Of a DNA stretch of 64,000 bases, positions 40,206-49,858 are shown in pieces. The notes beneath the pieces are model-generated. The model had not been told where the DNA came from. It made no database searches and was given only the letters and a program-made list of their open reading frames with translations. The position numbers were made by a program, and so were the translations under genes. This DNA comes from Actinoallomurus liliacearum (GTDB lineage Bacteria > Actinomycetota > Actinomycetes > Streptosporangiales > Streptosporangiaceae). Numbering within the stretch: the stretch's first letter is position 1; each line of letters begins with the position of its first letter. The DNA is taken from assembly GCF_039542035.1 (NCBI RefSeq), contig NZ_BAABHJ010000016.1:133863-197862 (forward strand). The letters are read 5' to 3'.

Positions 40206-40997
40206 TCAGCCGAACAGGTCGGGACGCCGGTGTTCCAGCGCCGGGAGGGTCTTGCGCACGTGCTCGGTGATCAGGTCGTCGAGCTCCACCACCCGCACGC
40301 CCGGGAACGGCCCCAGGTCGGTCTGGACCGTGCCCATCGGGTCCACCAGCAGACTGCGCCCCACCCCGATCGCGCCGCCCGGCGCCTGCGGCGGATCCGG
40401 GGCCTTGTCGACGGCGACCGTCCAGGTGGTGTTCTCGATGGCCCGGGCGCGGATGAGCGTGACCCAGTGCTCCTCCTTGAAGTTGCCCTGGGCCCAGGAG
40501 GCGATCACCGCGAGGAGGTCGGCGCCCTGATCGACGAGCGCCCTGGCCAGCTCGGGGAAGCGGAGGTCGTAGCAGGTGATCAGGCCGATCCGCGTCCCGG
40601 CCAGCTCGACGACCGTCGGCGTGTCCCCGGGCGCGATCAGCTCCGACTCCCGGAACCCGAACGCGTCGAACAGGTGGATCTTCCGGTAGGCGCCGGCCGC
40701 CCGGCCGTCGGCGTCGATCGCGACGGCGGTGTTGTACACCCGGCCGTCCGGCGCCGGCTCGAAGACCCCCACGATCACGGCCGTACGGTGCCTGCGCGCC
40801 GCCTCGGCCAGCGTGGTCACCCAGGGGCCGTCGAGGGGCTCGGCCGCCGCGGCCATGGCCCGGCCGAACCGCACCTGCGTCGCCTCCGGGAAGATCGCCA
40901 GATCGGCTTCCGAGGCGATGGCGAGCGCCTCCAGGACATGCTCCAGGTTGTCCTTGGGGTCGTCGCCGACCGGGATCTGACACAGAGCGATCCGCAT
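40206..40997 (-). CDS. Carbon-nitrogen (nitrilase superfamily) hydrolase
   Basis: A 263-aa amidohydrolase. The Glu-Lys-Cys triad is complete: E in AIFPEATQVRFG, K in GAYRKIHLFDAFG, C in GLITCYDLRFPE. Relatives hydrolyse deaminated glutathione, omega-amides or N-carbamoyl compounds. GAGGAGG precedes the ATG. A TnpB element is inserted about 35 bp upstream of the start, so its promoter may be altered. Confidence 0.92.
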   Translation of the reverse strand: MRIALCQIPVGDDPKDNLEHVLEALAIASEADLAIFPEATQVRFGRAMAAAAEPLDGPWVTTLAEAARRHRTAVIVGVFEPAPDGRVYNTAVAIDADGRAAGAYRKIHLFDAFGFRESELIAPGDTPTVVELAGTRIGLITCYDLRFPELARALVDQGADLLAVIASWAQGNFKEEHWVTLIRARAIENTTWTVAVDKAPDPPQAPGGAIGVGRSLLVDPMGTVQTDLGPFPGVRVVELDDLITEHVRKTLPALEHRRPDLFG

Positions 40998-41030
40998 CGG
41001 GGCCTCCTCATCTGTTGTGCGGCGTGGAGA

Positions 41031-42347
41031 CCCTGGCCTTCAGGCCAGGGAGGAATGCCGTTCTCCTCTGATTGTCGGTGGTGGTGGTTAGTGTGCGGGC
41101 ATGCGGTTCCGGCTTACGCCCACGCCCGCTCAAGAGCAGGCGCTGCTGGAACACTGCTCGCACGCCCGATATGTGTGGAATCTCGCGGTCGAACAACACC
41201 AGCACTGGCGACCGGGCCGGGCGTCCGCGCCGGGTTACGCGGAGCAGTGCCGCCAGCTGACCGAGGCGAGACGAGAGTCCGCTTGGCTGGCGGCAGGATC
41301 CCACACGGTGCAGCAGCAAGCGCTGCGGGACTTCACCCAGGCCATGGCGAACTTCTTCGCCAGGACCCATCGGCGGCCGACCTGGCGTAAGGCCGGTGTG
41401 CATGAGGGGTTCCGGATCGTCGGTAAACGCGGCAACCACTGGGACGTGCGCCGCCTGTCCCGCAAGGTCGGCCAGGTGTGGATCCCGAAGGTCGGCTGGG
41501 TGCGGTTCCGCTGGTCCCGCAAGGTCCCCGATGCGGCCAAGTCCTTTCGGATCAACCGGGATCGGGCGGGCCGCTGGCATGTCGCGTTCGCAGTGATTCC
41601 GCCGCCCGTAGATGGGCCGGGAACGGGCGAGGTCATTGGTATCGATCGTGGCGTGGCCGTCTCGGCCGCCCTGTCCACCGGCGAGAACCTGGTGGTCCCC
41701 GGCCTCCGCGAAACCGAGACCACACGCCTGCAACGTCTGCAGCGCGGGCTCGCACGCGCCAAACCGGGATCCAACCGCCGTGCTCGGGTCAAGACGGCGA
41801 TCGCCCGGATCAAGGCGCGCCAGACCGACCGGCGCAAAGACTGGGTGGAAAAGACCTCCACCACTCTGGCACGCCGCTACGACCTCATCCGGGTTGAAAA
41901 CCTGAAGATCCGCAGCATGGTCCGCTCCGCACGCGGCACCTTCACCGCGCCGGGCACGAACGTACGGGCCAAGGCCGGACTCAACCGGTCCATCCACGAG
42001 GCCGGCTGGGGTCTGCTGGTGATCCGCCTGGAGGACAAGGCACCTGGCCGAGTGGAGAAGGTCAACCCTGCGTACACGTCTCAGATCTGTCATGCCTGTG
42101 GGCAGTGCGCTGCGGAGAGCCGTGAGAGCCAAGCGGTTTTTCGTTGTCGCGCCTGTGGGCATGTCGATCACGCGGATGGGAACGCGGCCAAGAACATCAG
42201 AGACATCGCGGCAGGACGTGTCGTGACAGCGCGGGGAGCCCTCCAGCCGTTGGGCGGGGCCGTGAACCGCGAACCTCAACCTGTTCTCACCTCCGGGTAG
42301 GGAGCGGGTTGGAATAGAATCCCGCGCCTTTTCAGGTGGGGGAGGAC
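41031..42347 (+). mobile_element. Stand-alone TnpB (IS200/IS605-like) element, approximate limits
   Basis: Left end: a perfect 8-bp hairpin, CCCTGGCC-TTCA-GGCCAGGG (41031-41050), followed by AGGAA. Right end: an imperfect hairpin of the same form, CCCGCGCC-TTTTCA-GGTGGGGG, followed by AGGA (about 42321-42345). Both ends bracket one tnpB gene; no TnpA transposase is present, so movement would need a helper. Exact borders are inferred. The element lies between the nitrilase start and the aminotransferase start. Confidence 0.7.
41101..42300 (+). CDS. tnpB: RNA-guided nuclease TnpB / OrfB family protein
   Basis: A 399-aa OrfB protein. The RuvC-like residues are D in EVIGIDRGVAV, E in LIRVENLKIRSM and D in HVDHADGNAAKN. 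The zinc ribbon is CHACG...CRACG. The N-terminal wedge begins MRFRLTPTPAQEQALL. TnpB enzymes cut DNA guided by an omega-RNA made from the 3' end of the element and are ancestors of Cas12. All catalytic residues are present, so activity is possible. The 3' end of the gene and the right end should form the omega-RNA. Confidence 0.88.
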   Translation: MRFRLTPTPAQEQALLEHCSHARYVWNLAVEQHQHWRPGRASAPGYAEQCRQLTEARRESAWLAAGSHTVQQQALRDFTQAMANFFARTHRRPTWRKAGVHEGFRIVGKRGNHWDVRRLSRKVGQVWIPKVGWVRFRWSRKVPDAAKSFRINRDRAGRWHVAFAVIPPPVDGPGTGEVIGIDRGVAVSAALSTGENLVVPGLRETETTRLQRLQRGLARAKPGSNRRARVKTAIARIKARQTDRRKDWVEKTSTTLARRYDLIRVENLKIRSMVRSARGTFTAPGTNVRAKAGLNRSIHEAGWGLLVIRLEDKAPGRVEKVNPAYTSQICHACGQCAAESRESQAVFRCRACGHVDHADGNAAKNIRDIAAGRVVTARGALQPLGGAVNREPQPVLTSG

Positions 42348-42352
42348 GTCAA

Positions 42353-42358
42353 TACGCT
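42353..42358 (+). promoter_or_regulatory. Leaderless promoter -10 (TACGCT) for the aminotransferase
   Basis: TACGCT ends 6 nt before the GTG at 42365. The matching -35 position (about 42330-42336, TTCAGG) falls inside the right end of the TnpB element. Confidence 0.5.
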
Positions 42359-42364
42359 GACCCG

Positions 42365-43534
<1,170 letters not shown>

Positions 43535-43557
43535 ACGGCCGCGCGCGGGTGCTCGGA

Positions 43558-43563
43558 TACGCT
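43558..43563 (+). promoter_or_regulatory. Leaderless promoter -10 (TACGCT) for SseB gene
   Basis: TACGCT lies 8 nt before the GTG at 43572, near the upper spacing limit for this layout. Confidence 0.4.
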
Positions 43564-43571
43564 GGACTGCC

Positions 43572-44258
43572 GTGTCCGAACACCGCATCCCGCAGCCGCA
43601 GTTCCCCGACGACGACGGGCGGACCCCCGCCGAGGTCGAGCGGGCGCTGAGCGACTACGCCCAGGGACGGGCGGGGGAGCGGGCCGTGCTCGCGGCGCTC
43701 GCCGGCACCCGCCTGCTCGTGCCGGTCGTCGCGGTGCTGACCGAGGACGAGACCGTCGACGGCCTGCGGCGCGAGAAGGAGAGCGAGATGGCTCTGCCCA
43801 CTCTCGTCGGAGCGGACGGCCGGCGGGCCGTGCTCGCCTTCACCTCCACCGAGAGCCTCGCCCGCTGGCGCCCGGACGCCCGGCCCGTCGCGGTGCACGC
43901 CCGGGAGGCGTGTCAGGCCGCCGTCGGCGAGTCCGCCGACGCGCTCGTCGTCGACGTGGCGGGGCCCGTCCCGTACGCCATCGAGGGCGCTCGGCTGCAC
44001 GTCCTCGCGAACGGCGGCGCGATCACCGCTCCGCACGAGGACCCCGACGTTCTCGTGGCCGTGCACGCGGCGGTCGACGGCCTGCCCGGAATCACCGGCG
44101 TGCGTGTGGAGCCCGGCGAGCGGGCCGAGCTCGCCGTACGCCTCCGGCTGGCCGAGGGCGCCGGCGCGCAGGACGTACGGGCCGCCGCGGACCGCCTCGC
44201 CGAACACCTCCGCGGCCACGTCGCCGGAGGCGTCGAGATCGGCGTCGTCCCCGGCTAG
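43572..44258 (+). CDS. SseB family protein
   Basis: A 228-aa protein of the SseB/YfbK-type family. The SseB N-terminal domain spans about residues 18-125 (LAALAGTRLLVPVV, LPTLVGADGRRAVLAFTSTESLARW), and a second domain with an Ala/Val-rich region follows. Function is poorly known; enterobacterial SseB is tied to serine sensitivity, and actinobacterial members have no clear role. GTG start. Confidence 0.82.
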   Translation: MSEHRIPQPQFPDDDGRTPAEVERALSDYAQGRAGERAVLAALAGTRLLVPVVAVLTEDETVDGLRREKESEMALPTLVGADGRRAVLAFTSTESLARWRPDARPVAVHAREACQAAVGESADALVVDVAGPVPYAIEGARLHVLANGGAITAPHEDPDVLVAVHAAVDGLPGITGVRVEPGERAELAVRLRLAEGAGAQDVRAAADRLAEHLRGHVAGGVEIGVVPG

Positions 44259-44326
44259 GCGTGCCGTCCGGAACGAGCGGTGACGCGGGCGGTCGGAGTT
44301 CGGCCCTCGATGCCGGTGACAGGCCT

Positions 44327-44332
44327 TAGATT
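44327..44332 (+). promoter_or_regulatory. Leaderless promoter -10 (TAGATT) for prepilin peptidase gene
   Basis: TAGATT ends exactly 6 nt before the GTG at 44339. Confidence 0.5.
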
Positions 44333-44338
44333 GCCAGC

Positions 44339-44902
44339 GTGACCAACCCCGACTGGGCCGAGCCGGTGATCCGGCGGCGGCTCGCCGTCGTCTCGGCCGC
44401 CGCGGTCGTCCTCGCGCTCGTGGCGTGGCGGGTCGGTCCGGCCCCCGACCTTCCGGCGTTCGGCTACCTCGCGGTGGTGGGCGTCGCGCTGACGTTCATC
44501 GACGTCGCGCTCAAGCGGCTGCCCGATCCGGTGACGCTCCCGTCGTACGCGGCCGGCCTGCTGCTGCTCGGCCTCGCGGCCCTCTTCACCGACCGGGGCG
44601 GGGCGCGGTTCACGCACGCGCTGCTCGGCATGGCGGCGCTGTTCGTCCTGTACGCGCTGCAGTGGCTCGTCGCGCCGAACCAGATCGGCCTGGGCGACGT
44701 GAAGCTGGCGGGCGTGCTGGGGCTCTACCTGGGCTGGCTCGGTCTTCCGGCGTGGGTGGCCGGGGTGTGCGCCGGGTACGTCCTCGCGGCGGTGTGGTCG
44801 GTCGCGCTGCTGGCGAGCCGCCGGGCCACGCTGCGGACCCAGATCCCGTACGGGCCGTTCATGCTGGCCGGAGTCCTCGCCGCGGTGCTGGCGTACGGCT
44901 GA
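44339..44902 (+). CDS. A24 family prepilin peptidase (short form)
   Basis: A 187-aa membrane aspartyl protease with about six segments. The two active-site regions are visible: FIDVALKRLPDPV and GLGDVKLAGVLG, each with the catalytic Asp. It lacks the N-methylase domain of classical PilD and corresponds to the short actinobacterial TadV-like form that cuts class III signal peptides of Flp/Tad pilins. Conserved actinobacterial position upstream of aroC. Confidence 0.88.
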   Translation: MTNPDWAEPVIRRRLAVVSAAAVVLALVAWRVGPAPDLPAFGYLAVVGVALTFIDVALKRLPDPVTLPSYAAGLLLLGLAALFTDRGGARFTHALLGMAALFVLYALQWLVAPNQIGLGDVKLAGVLGLYLGWLGLPAWVAGVCAGYVLAAVWSVALLASRRATLRTQIPYGPFMLAGVLAAVLAYG

Positions 44903-45036
44903 GACCGCCGGAACCCTTCCCGCACCTTTGCCGTCTCGCGACCTCACCGGCCGCCCCGGAGGGGTATCCCGATCCCCGTGCGCATGCCGCGCGCTTACCC
45001 GCCTTAAATCGGGCTCGATCGGATGAGGGGCGACAA

Positions 45037-45504
45037 TTGACTTCTCGCAGGTGGATCGCCGTGCTGACCGCCGGTTCGGCCGGGGTGCTGACGGCCGCGA
45101 TCTCGTGGCCGCCGGAACCGGCGGCCGCTCTCCCCGGCGGGCGGGCGCACCGGGGAGGCGTTCCGCGCGTCCAGCCGTCGCCGAGCGCGAGCAGCACGCC
45201 GAACGACGGGATCAACGTCACCATCGGTCCGGACGACGACGACCGCGACCGGAACCGTGACCGGTTCCGTCGCCGGCCGTTCCGGACCCGCCGCCATCTG
45301 GAGTTCACCGGCGCGATCGGCTGGCCCGAGCTCGCGATGGGCTGCTGGTTCGACCCCGACTTCGAGGGCGCGGACGAGGACGGCCGCCGCGTCGTGTGCA
45401 TCGATTTCGCCGTCCGGCCGCCCGGCAACGCGCCCACCCGGGTCCGCGGCCGCCGCTTCTTCTTCATCCACCACCGCCGATTCCACGACCGGCGCTCCAA
45501 CTGA
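45037..45504 (+). CDS. Secreted basic protein with TTG start, 155 aa
   Basis: The only start with a ribosome-binding site is TTG at 45037 (GAGGGG 6 nt upstream). It gives MTSRRWIAVLTAGSAGVLTA, a good signal peptide ending near AAA-LPG. The mature part has a Ser/Asn linker, an acidic-basic stretch DDDDRDRNRDRFRR, two cysteines (GCWFDP and VVCIDF) likely to form a disulfide, and an Arg/His-rich end. I recognise no family. Confidence 0.65.
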   Translation: MTSRRWIAVLTAGSAGVLTAAISWPPEPAAALPGGRAHRGGVPRVQPSPSASSTPNDGINVTIGPDDDDRDRNRDRFRRRPFRTRRHLEFTGAIGWPELAMGCWFDPDFEGADEDGRRVVCIDFAVRPPGNAPTRVRGRRFFFIHHRRFHDRRSN

Positions 45505-45553
45505 CCCGCCAGGCGCACGGCCGACGCGGAGCGGCGACGGCCTGGGGCGGCCG

Positions 45554-46765
45554 TCAGGAGGACGCGGGAACGGGACGGCGGTCCCGGCCGGGGCGGCGGC
45601 CCCGCACGGTCGCGTGGACGGTGAGCCCGAGCCCGGCCAGGACGGGGAGGATCCCGGCCCAGGGAAGGTGCGCCAGCGAGAGGCCGCCGGCGAGCGCTCG
45701 CCCGCCGAGCCAGGACCCGGACGCGATCCCGAGGTTGACCGCCGAGGCGCCGACCGCGGTGATCAGCGTGGGCGCCGACGGCGCGGCGGCGAACGCCCGT
45801 TCCTGCAGCAGCGGGATGAGCGTCCCCATGAGGACTCCGAGGACGAGGACGCCGGCCACGGCGCCCGGCCGGGTCCCGTCGATCAGCGCGAAGACGGCGA
45901 GGACGGCCGCCAGGGCGGCGAGCGCCGCGCACAGGCCCGCCCACGGGGACCGATCGGTCAGCCGCCCGCCGAGGACGTTCCCGAGGAGACCCGCGCCGCC
46001 CAGCACGGCCAGCAGCACGCTGACCGCCGCCGGACCGAAACCGCTCACCCGGCCCAGCAGCGGAGTGATGTAGGTATAGACGGCGAACACCCCGGCCTGG
46101 GACAAGACCATGATCCCGATGACCGTCAGGACTCGCAGGTCCCGGAGCGCTCCGAGCTCGGAGCGGGACGGACCGGCCGTCTCGTCGGCCGGCACGGAGG
46201 TGACCGCGGCGACCGCGAGGAGCGTGAGCGTCCCGATCGCGGCGATCGCCCAGAAGGTGGCCCGCCAGCCTTGGGTCTGCCCGATCCAGGTCCCCAGCGG
46301 CGCGCCCAGCACGGCCGCGAGGTTCCACCCGGCGGAGACGACCGCGATCGCCAGGCCCCGGCGCCCCTCCGGCACCATGCCGACGGCCAGCACCATCGTG
46401 ACGGCGAACGACGTGCTGTGCGTCAGCGCGACGATCACTCGCGCCGCCAGGAGCATCCCGAACCCGGAGGCCAGGGCGGCGAGCACGTTGGCCGCCACGA
46501 AGACGGCGAGCAGCGCGAGCAGCAGCGGCCGGCGGGGGATCCGGAGGGTGAGCGCCGTCACGACGGGCCCGCCGACGGTCACCACGAGGGCGTACCAGGA
46601 CACCAGCGAACCGGCGGTCGGCAGCGGCACCCGGAGGTCGGCCGCGAGGTCCGGCAGCAGGCCCACCATCACGTACTCCGCCGTGCCGACGACGAACACG
46701 CAGCAGGTCAGCACGGCCAGTGCGGCCCGGTCGCCCCACGAGAACGACGGCTTGGTCGAGGACAT
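45554..46765 (-). CDS. MFS transporter (DHA1, AraJ/Cmr-like)
   Basis: A 403-aa 12-helix efflux protein. GTAEYVMVGLLPDLAADL in helix 1 and VSWYALVVTVGGP in helix 2 are typical of the AraJ/chloramphenicol-exporter group; the A-loop RIPRRPLLL and motif C-like AGWNLAAVLGAPLG follow. A leaderless TAGCGT layout places the start at ATG 46765. The promoter has a 20-bp spacer filled by a perfect palindrome, so it should respond to a MerR-type activator. Confidence 0.9.
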   Translation of the reverse strand: MSSTKPSFSWGDRAALAVLTCCVFVVGTAEYVMVGLLPDLAADLRVPLPTAGSLVSWYALVVTVGGPVVTALTLRIPRRPLLLALLAVFVAANVLAALASGFGMLLAARVIVALTHSTSFAVTMVLAVGMVPEGRRGLAIAVVSAGWNLAAVLGAPLGTWIGQTQGWRATFWAIAAIGTLTLLAVAAVTSVPADETAGPSRSELGALRDLRVLTVIGIMVLSQAGVFAVYTYITPLLGRVSGFGPAAVSVLLAVLGGAGLLGNVLGGRLTDRSPWAGLCAALAALAAVLAVFALIDGTRPGAVAGVLVLGVLMGTLIPLLQERAFAAAPSAPTLITAVGASAVNLGIASGSWLGGRALAGGLSLAHLPWAGILPVLAGLGLTVHATVRGRRPGRDRRPVPASS

Positions 46766-46772
46766 GAGCCGC

Positions 46773-46804
46773 ACGCTAGGGCTTCACATCGATGTGAAGG
46801 TCAA
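46773..46804 (-). promoter_or_regulatory. MerR-type promoter: TTGACC / 20 bp with palindrome / TAGCGT
   Basis: On the minus strand -35 TTGACC (46799-46804) and -10 TAGCGT (46773-46778) are separated by exactly 20 bp. A perfect 18-bp palindrome, CTTCACATC-GATGTGAAG (46782-46799), fills that spacer. Overlong spacers with a central dyad are the hallmark of MerR-activated promoters. No merR gene adjoins. Confidence 0.72.
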
Positions 46805-47118
46805 CCCGTCTCGCGCCGCTCTCCGACAGGAAACGCTCATCGCGTATCGTGATGGATCTTTGACTCAGTGAGTTCCACAGGGGTGGCCATGCGACCGGAG
46901 GGGCCGGCGGCCGACCGCGGATCCGCCGTGCGCTCATACGAGCTTCCCGACGCGAGCGTCGGCGGAAACGGTCTGCGGCCCGAAGCGGCTCACGCGTCGT
47001 GGGCCGACATCCGGGCGCTCGCGTGCGGGGGGCCGGAGCCGACCGGTCTCGAGGCGGGCTCGTCTCAGGCTGCGGACACTTGCGCGTAGCCTTCCGTGAG
47101 GATGAAAGGATTCACTTC
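46805..47118. other. Gap between MFS and aroC genes
   Basis: An open frame of 73 codons from a GTG at 46868 has no ribosome-binding site or motif and I do not accept it. The only signal I see is a TAGCCT -10 at 47087-47092, giving aroC a leader of about 20 nt with GAAAGGA. Confidence 0.5.
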
Positions 47119-48297
47119 ATGCTGCGCTGGCTGACCGCGGGGGAGTCTCATGGCCCGGCCCTCGTCGCGATCATGGAAGGGCTGCCCGCCGGAGTGCGCG
47201 TGACCTCGGACGACATCGCCGAGGCGCTGCGCCGTCGCCGGCTCGGGCATGGGCGGGGCGCCCGCATGAAGTTCGAGCAGGACAAGGTGACGGTCGTCGG
47301 TGGGATCCGGCACGGCCGTACGCAGGGCGGTCCGGTGGCGATCGAGGTCGCCAACACGGAGTGGCCGAAGTGGGAGACGGTCATGTCGGCCGATCCCGTC
47401 GACCCGGACGAACTGGCCGCCCAGGCCCGCAACGCTCCGCTGTCCCGGCCCCGGCCCGGCCACGCCGACCTGGCGGGCATGCAGAAGTACGGCTTCGACG
47501 ACGCCCGGCCGATCCTCGAGCGGGCGAGCGCCCGCGAGACGGCCGCGCGGGTCGCGATCGGCGAGGTGGCCAAGGCGTTCCTGGCCCAGGTCGCGGACGC
47601 CCGGATCGTCAGCCACGTCGTGGCGCTGGGCGAGGTCAGCACGCCGGACGGCGTGGTGCCCGGCCCGGACGACCTCGAGCGGATCGACGCGGACCCGGTG
47701 CGCTGCGCCGACCCGGAGACGAGCGCCGCGATGGTCGCCCACATCGACGAGCTCCGCAAGGCCGGTGACACGCTCGGTGGCGTCGTGGAGGTCGTCGCCT
47801 ACGGCCTGCCGCCCGGCCTCGGCAGTCACGTGCACTGGGACCGGCGGCTCGACGCCCGCCTCGCCGGTGCCCTGATGGGCATTCAGGCGATCAAGGGCGT
47901 TGAGGTCGGCGACGGGTTCACGACCGCGCGCCGCCCGGGTTCCCAGGCGCACGACGAGATCGAGAAGACGCCGGAGGGGATCCGGCGGCGCACCTCCCGC
48001 GCCGGGGGCATCGAGGGCGGCATGACGACCGGCGACCCGGTCCGGGTACGGGCCGCGATGAAGCCGATCTCGACCGTGCCGCGCGCGCTGGACACGGTCG
48101 ACGTGACGACCGGCGAGCCGGCCAAGGCGATCAACCAGCGCAGCGACGTGACCGCGGTCCCCGCCGCGGGGGTCGTCGCGGAGGCCATGGTGGCGCTGGT
48201 GCTGGCCGAGGCCGTGGTCGAGAAGTTCGGCGGCGACTCCGTCGAGGAGACCGCACGTAATCTGCAGGGCTACCTCTCAACTCTGGTGATCAAGTGA
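47119..48297 (+). CDS. aroC: Chorismate synthase
   Basis: A 392-aa enzyme converting 5-enolpyruvylshikimate-3-phosphate to chorismate with reduced FMN. Motifs: MLRWLTAGESHGPALVAI at the start, RPGHADLAGMQKYGF and ERASARETAARVAIG in the middle, and GGIEGGMTTGDPV, the conserved flavin/substrate loop. The ATG has GAAAGGA upstream. First of four overlapping shikimate-pathway genes. Confidence 0.97.
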   Translation: MLRWLTAGESHGPALVAIMEGLPAGVRVTSDDIAEALRRRRLGHGRGARMKFEQDKVTVVGGIRHGRTQGGPVAIEVANTEWPKWETVMSADPVDPDELAAQARNAPLSRPRPGHADLAGMQKYGFDDARPILERASARETAARVAIGEVAKAFLAQVADARIVSHVVALGEVSTPDGVVPGPDDLERIDADPVRCADPETSAAMVAHIDELRKAGDTLGGVVEVVAYGLPPGLGSHVHWDRRLDARLAGALMGIQAIKGVEVGDGFTTARRPGSQAHDEIEKTPEGIRRRTSRAGGIEGGMTTGDPVRVRAAMKPISTVPRALDTVDVTTGEPAKAINQRSDVTAVPAAGVVAEAMVALVLAEAVVEKFGGDSVEETARNLQGYLSTLVIK

Positions 48298-48794
48298 ATT
48301 CCAAGGTCGTCGTCATCGGTCCGCCCGGCTCCGGCAAGACCACCGTGGGCCTGCTCGTCGCCGAGCGCCTCGGCGTCCCGTTCCGCGACACCGACCACGA
48401 CGTCGAGGCCACGGCCGGCAAGCCGATCGGGGAGATCTTCGTCGACGACGGTGAGGAGCGCTTCCGCGCCCTCGAGCGCGCGGCCGTGCGTGAGGCCCTC
48501 GAGACCCATGACGGCGTCATCGCCCTCGGCGGCGGCGCCATCCTGGACCCGGCCACCCAGGAGGACCTCGCCGGGCACCGGGTCGTCTACCTCGAGGTGG
48601 GCCTGTCGGACGCGGTCAAGCGGGTCGGGCTGGCGTCGGCGCGGCCGCTGCTCGTGCTCAACCCGCGCAGCCAGTTCCGCAAGCTGATGGAGGAGCGCCG
48701 GCCCATCTACGAGCGCCTCGCCGCGCTCCGGGTGGCCACGGACGGCAGGGAGCCGGGCGAGATCGCCGAAGAGATCGTCAAGGGACTGTCGTGA
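48294..48794 (+). CDS. aroK: Shikimate kinase
   Basis: A 166-aa kinase that phosphorylates shikimate at C3. Walker A GPPGSGKTT is at residues 8-16; the shikimate-binding DTDHDVEA, GGGAI and the lid arginines in LNPRSQFRKLMEERRP are present. GTG start overlapping the aroC stop. Confidence 0.96.
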   Translation: MNSKVVVIGPPGSGKTTVGLLVAERLGVPFRDTDHDVEATAGKPIGEIFVDDGEERFRALERAAVREALETHDGVIALGGGAILDPATQEDLAGHRVVYLEVGLSDAVKRVGLASARPLLVLNPRSQFRKLMEERRPIYERLAALRVATDGREPGEIAEEIVKGLS

Positions 48795-49858
48795 CCCACG
48801 TCCACGTCGGAGGCGACGCGCCGTACGAGGTCGTCATCGGTACCGGGGTGCTCGGCGGGCTTCCGGCGCTGGTCGGCGAGGCCAGGACGGTGGCCGTCGT
48901 GCACGCCGAGAGCCTGCCGGAGATCGCCCGTCCGGTGTGCGGGGCGCTCGCCGAGGCCGGCTACGACGTCCACGCCCTCCCCGTCCCCGACGGCGAGGCC
49001 GGCAAGGACGTCGCCGTGCTGGCCCGGCTCTGGTCCGACTTCGCCCGGCTCGGCATGACCCGCACCGACGTGGTGGTCGGCGTCGGCGGCGGCGCGACCA
49101 CCGACCTGGCCGGGTTCGCCGCCGCGACCTGGCTCCGGGGCGTCAAGGCCGTGCTGCTGCCCACGACGCTGCTGGCCATGGTGGACGCCGCGGTCGGTGG
49201 CAAGACCGCGATCGACATCCCCGAGGGCAAGAACCTCGTCGGCGCCTTCCACCCGCCCGCCGGAGTCCTGTGCGATCTGACGACGCTCGTCACGATGCCG
49301 CGCGCGGACTACGTCGCCGGGCTGGCCGAGGTGATCAAGGCCGGGTTCATCGCCGACCCGAGGATCCTGGAGCTGGTCGAGGACGACCCGGAGGCCGCGG
49401 GCCGGCCGGACGGGCCGCACACCCTGGAGCTCATCGAGCGGGCCATCGCCGTCAAGGCGCGGGTCGTGTCGGAGGACCTGAAGGAGAGCGGCCTGCGCGA
49501 GATCCTGAACTACGGCCACACGCTGGGCCACGCGATCGAGAAGGTCGAGGCGTACCGCTTCCGGCACGGCGACGCGGTCGCGATCGGCATGGTGTACGCC
49601 GCCGAGCTGGCCCGCCTGGCGGGCCGCCTCGGCGACGCGGACGTCGACCGGCACCGGGAGATCCTCACCGGCGTCGGCCTGCCCACCTCGTACTCGCCCG
49701 ACGTGTGGCCGTCGCTGCGCGAAGCGATGCGCGTCGACAAGAAGGCGCGCGGCGCGCGGCTGCGCTTCGTCGTCCTCGACGGCATCGCCGAGCCGGGCCG
49801 CCTGGAGGACCCGGACGAAGACCTGCTCGTACGGGCGTACGAGCGGGTGACCCGATGA
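48791..49858 (+). CDS. aroB: 3-dehydroquinate synthase
   Basis: A 355-aa NAD- and metal-dependent enzyme making dehydroquinate from DAHP. GVGGGATTDLAGFAAATWLRG begins the NAD site, split over residues 97-117; PTTLLAMVDAAVGGKTAID, AEVIKAG and NYGHTLGHAIE (metal His) follow. GTG start overlapping aroK by 4 bp. Confidence 0.97.
   Translation: MTHVHVGGDAPYEVVIGTGVLGGLPALVGEARTVAVVHAESLPEIARPVCGALAEAGYDVHALPVPDGEAGKDVAVLARLWSDFARLGMTRTDVVVGVGGGATTDLAGFAAATWLRGVKAVLLPTTLLAMVDAAVGGKTAIDIPEGKNLVGAFHPPAGVLCDLTTLVTMPRADYVAGLAEVIKAGFIADPRILELVEDDPEAAGRPDGPHTLELIERAIAVKARVVSEDLKESGLREILNYGHTLGHAIEKVEAYRFRHGDAVAIGMVYAAELARLAGRLGDADVDRHREILTGVGLPTSYSPDVWPSLREAMRVDKKARGARLRFVVLDGIAEPGRLEDPDEDLLVRAYERVTR

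Noticed and set aside
46868..47089. A 73-codon plus-strand frame between the MFS and aroC genes
   Set aside because: No ribosome-binding site, no leaderless -10, low-complexity sequence, and it runs into the aroC promoter.
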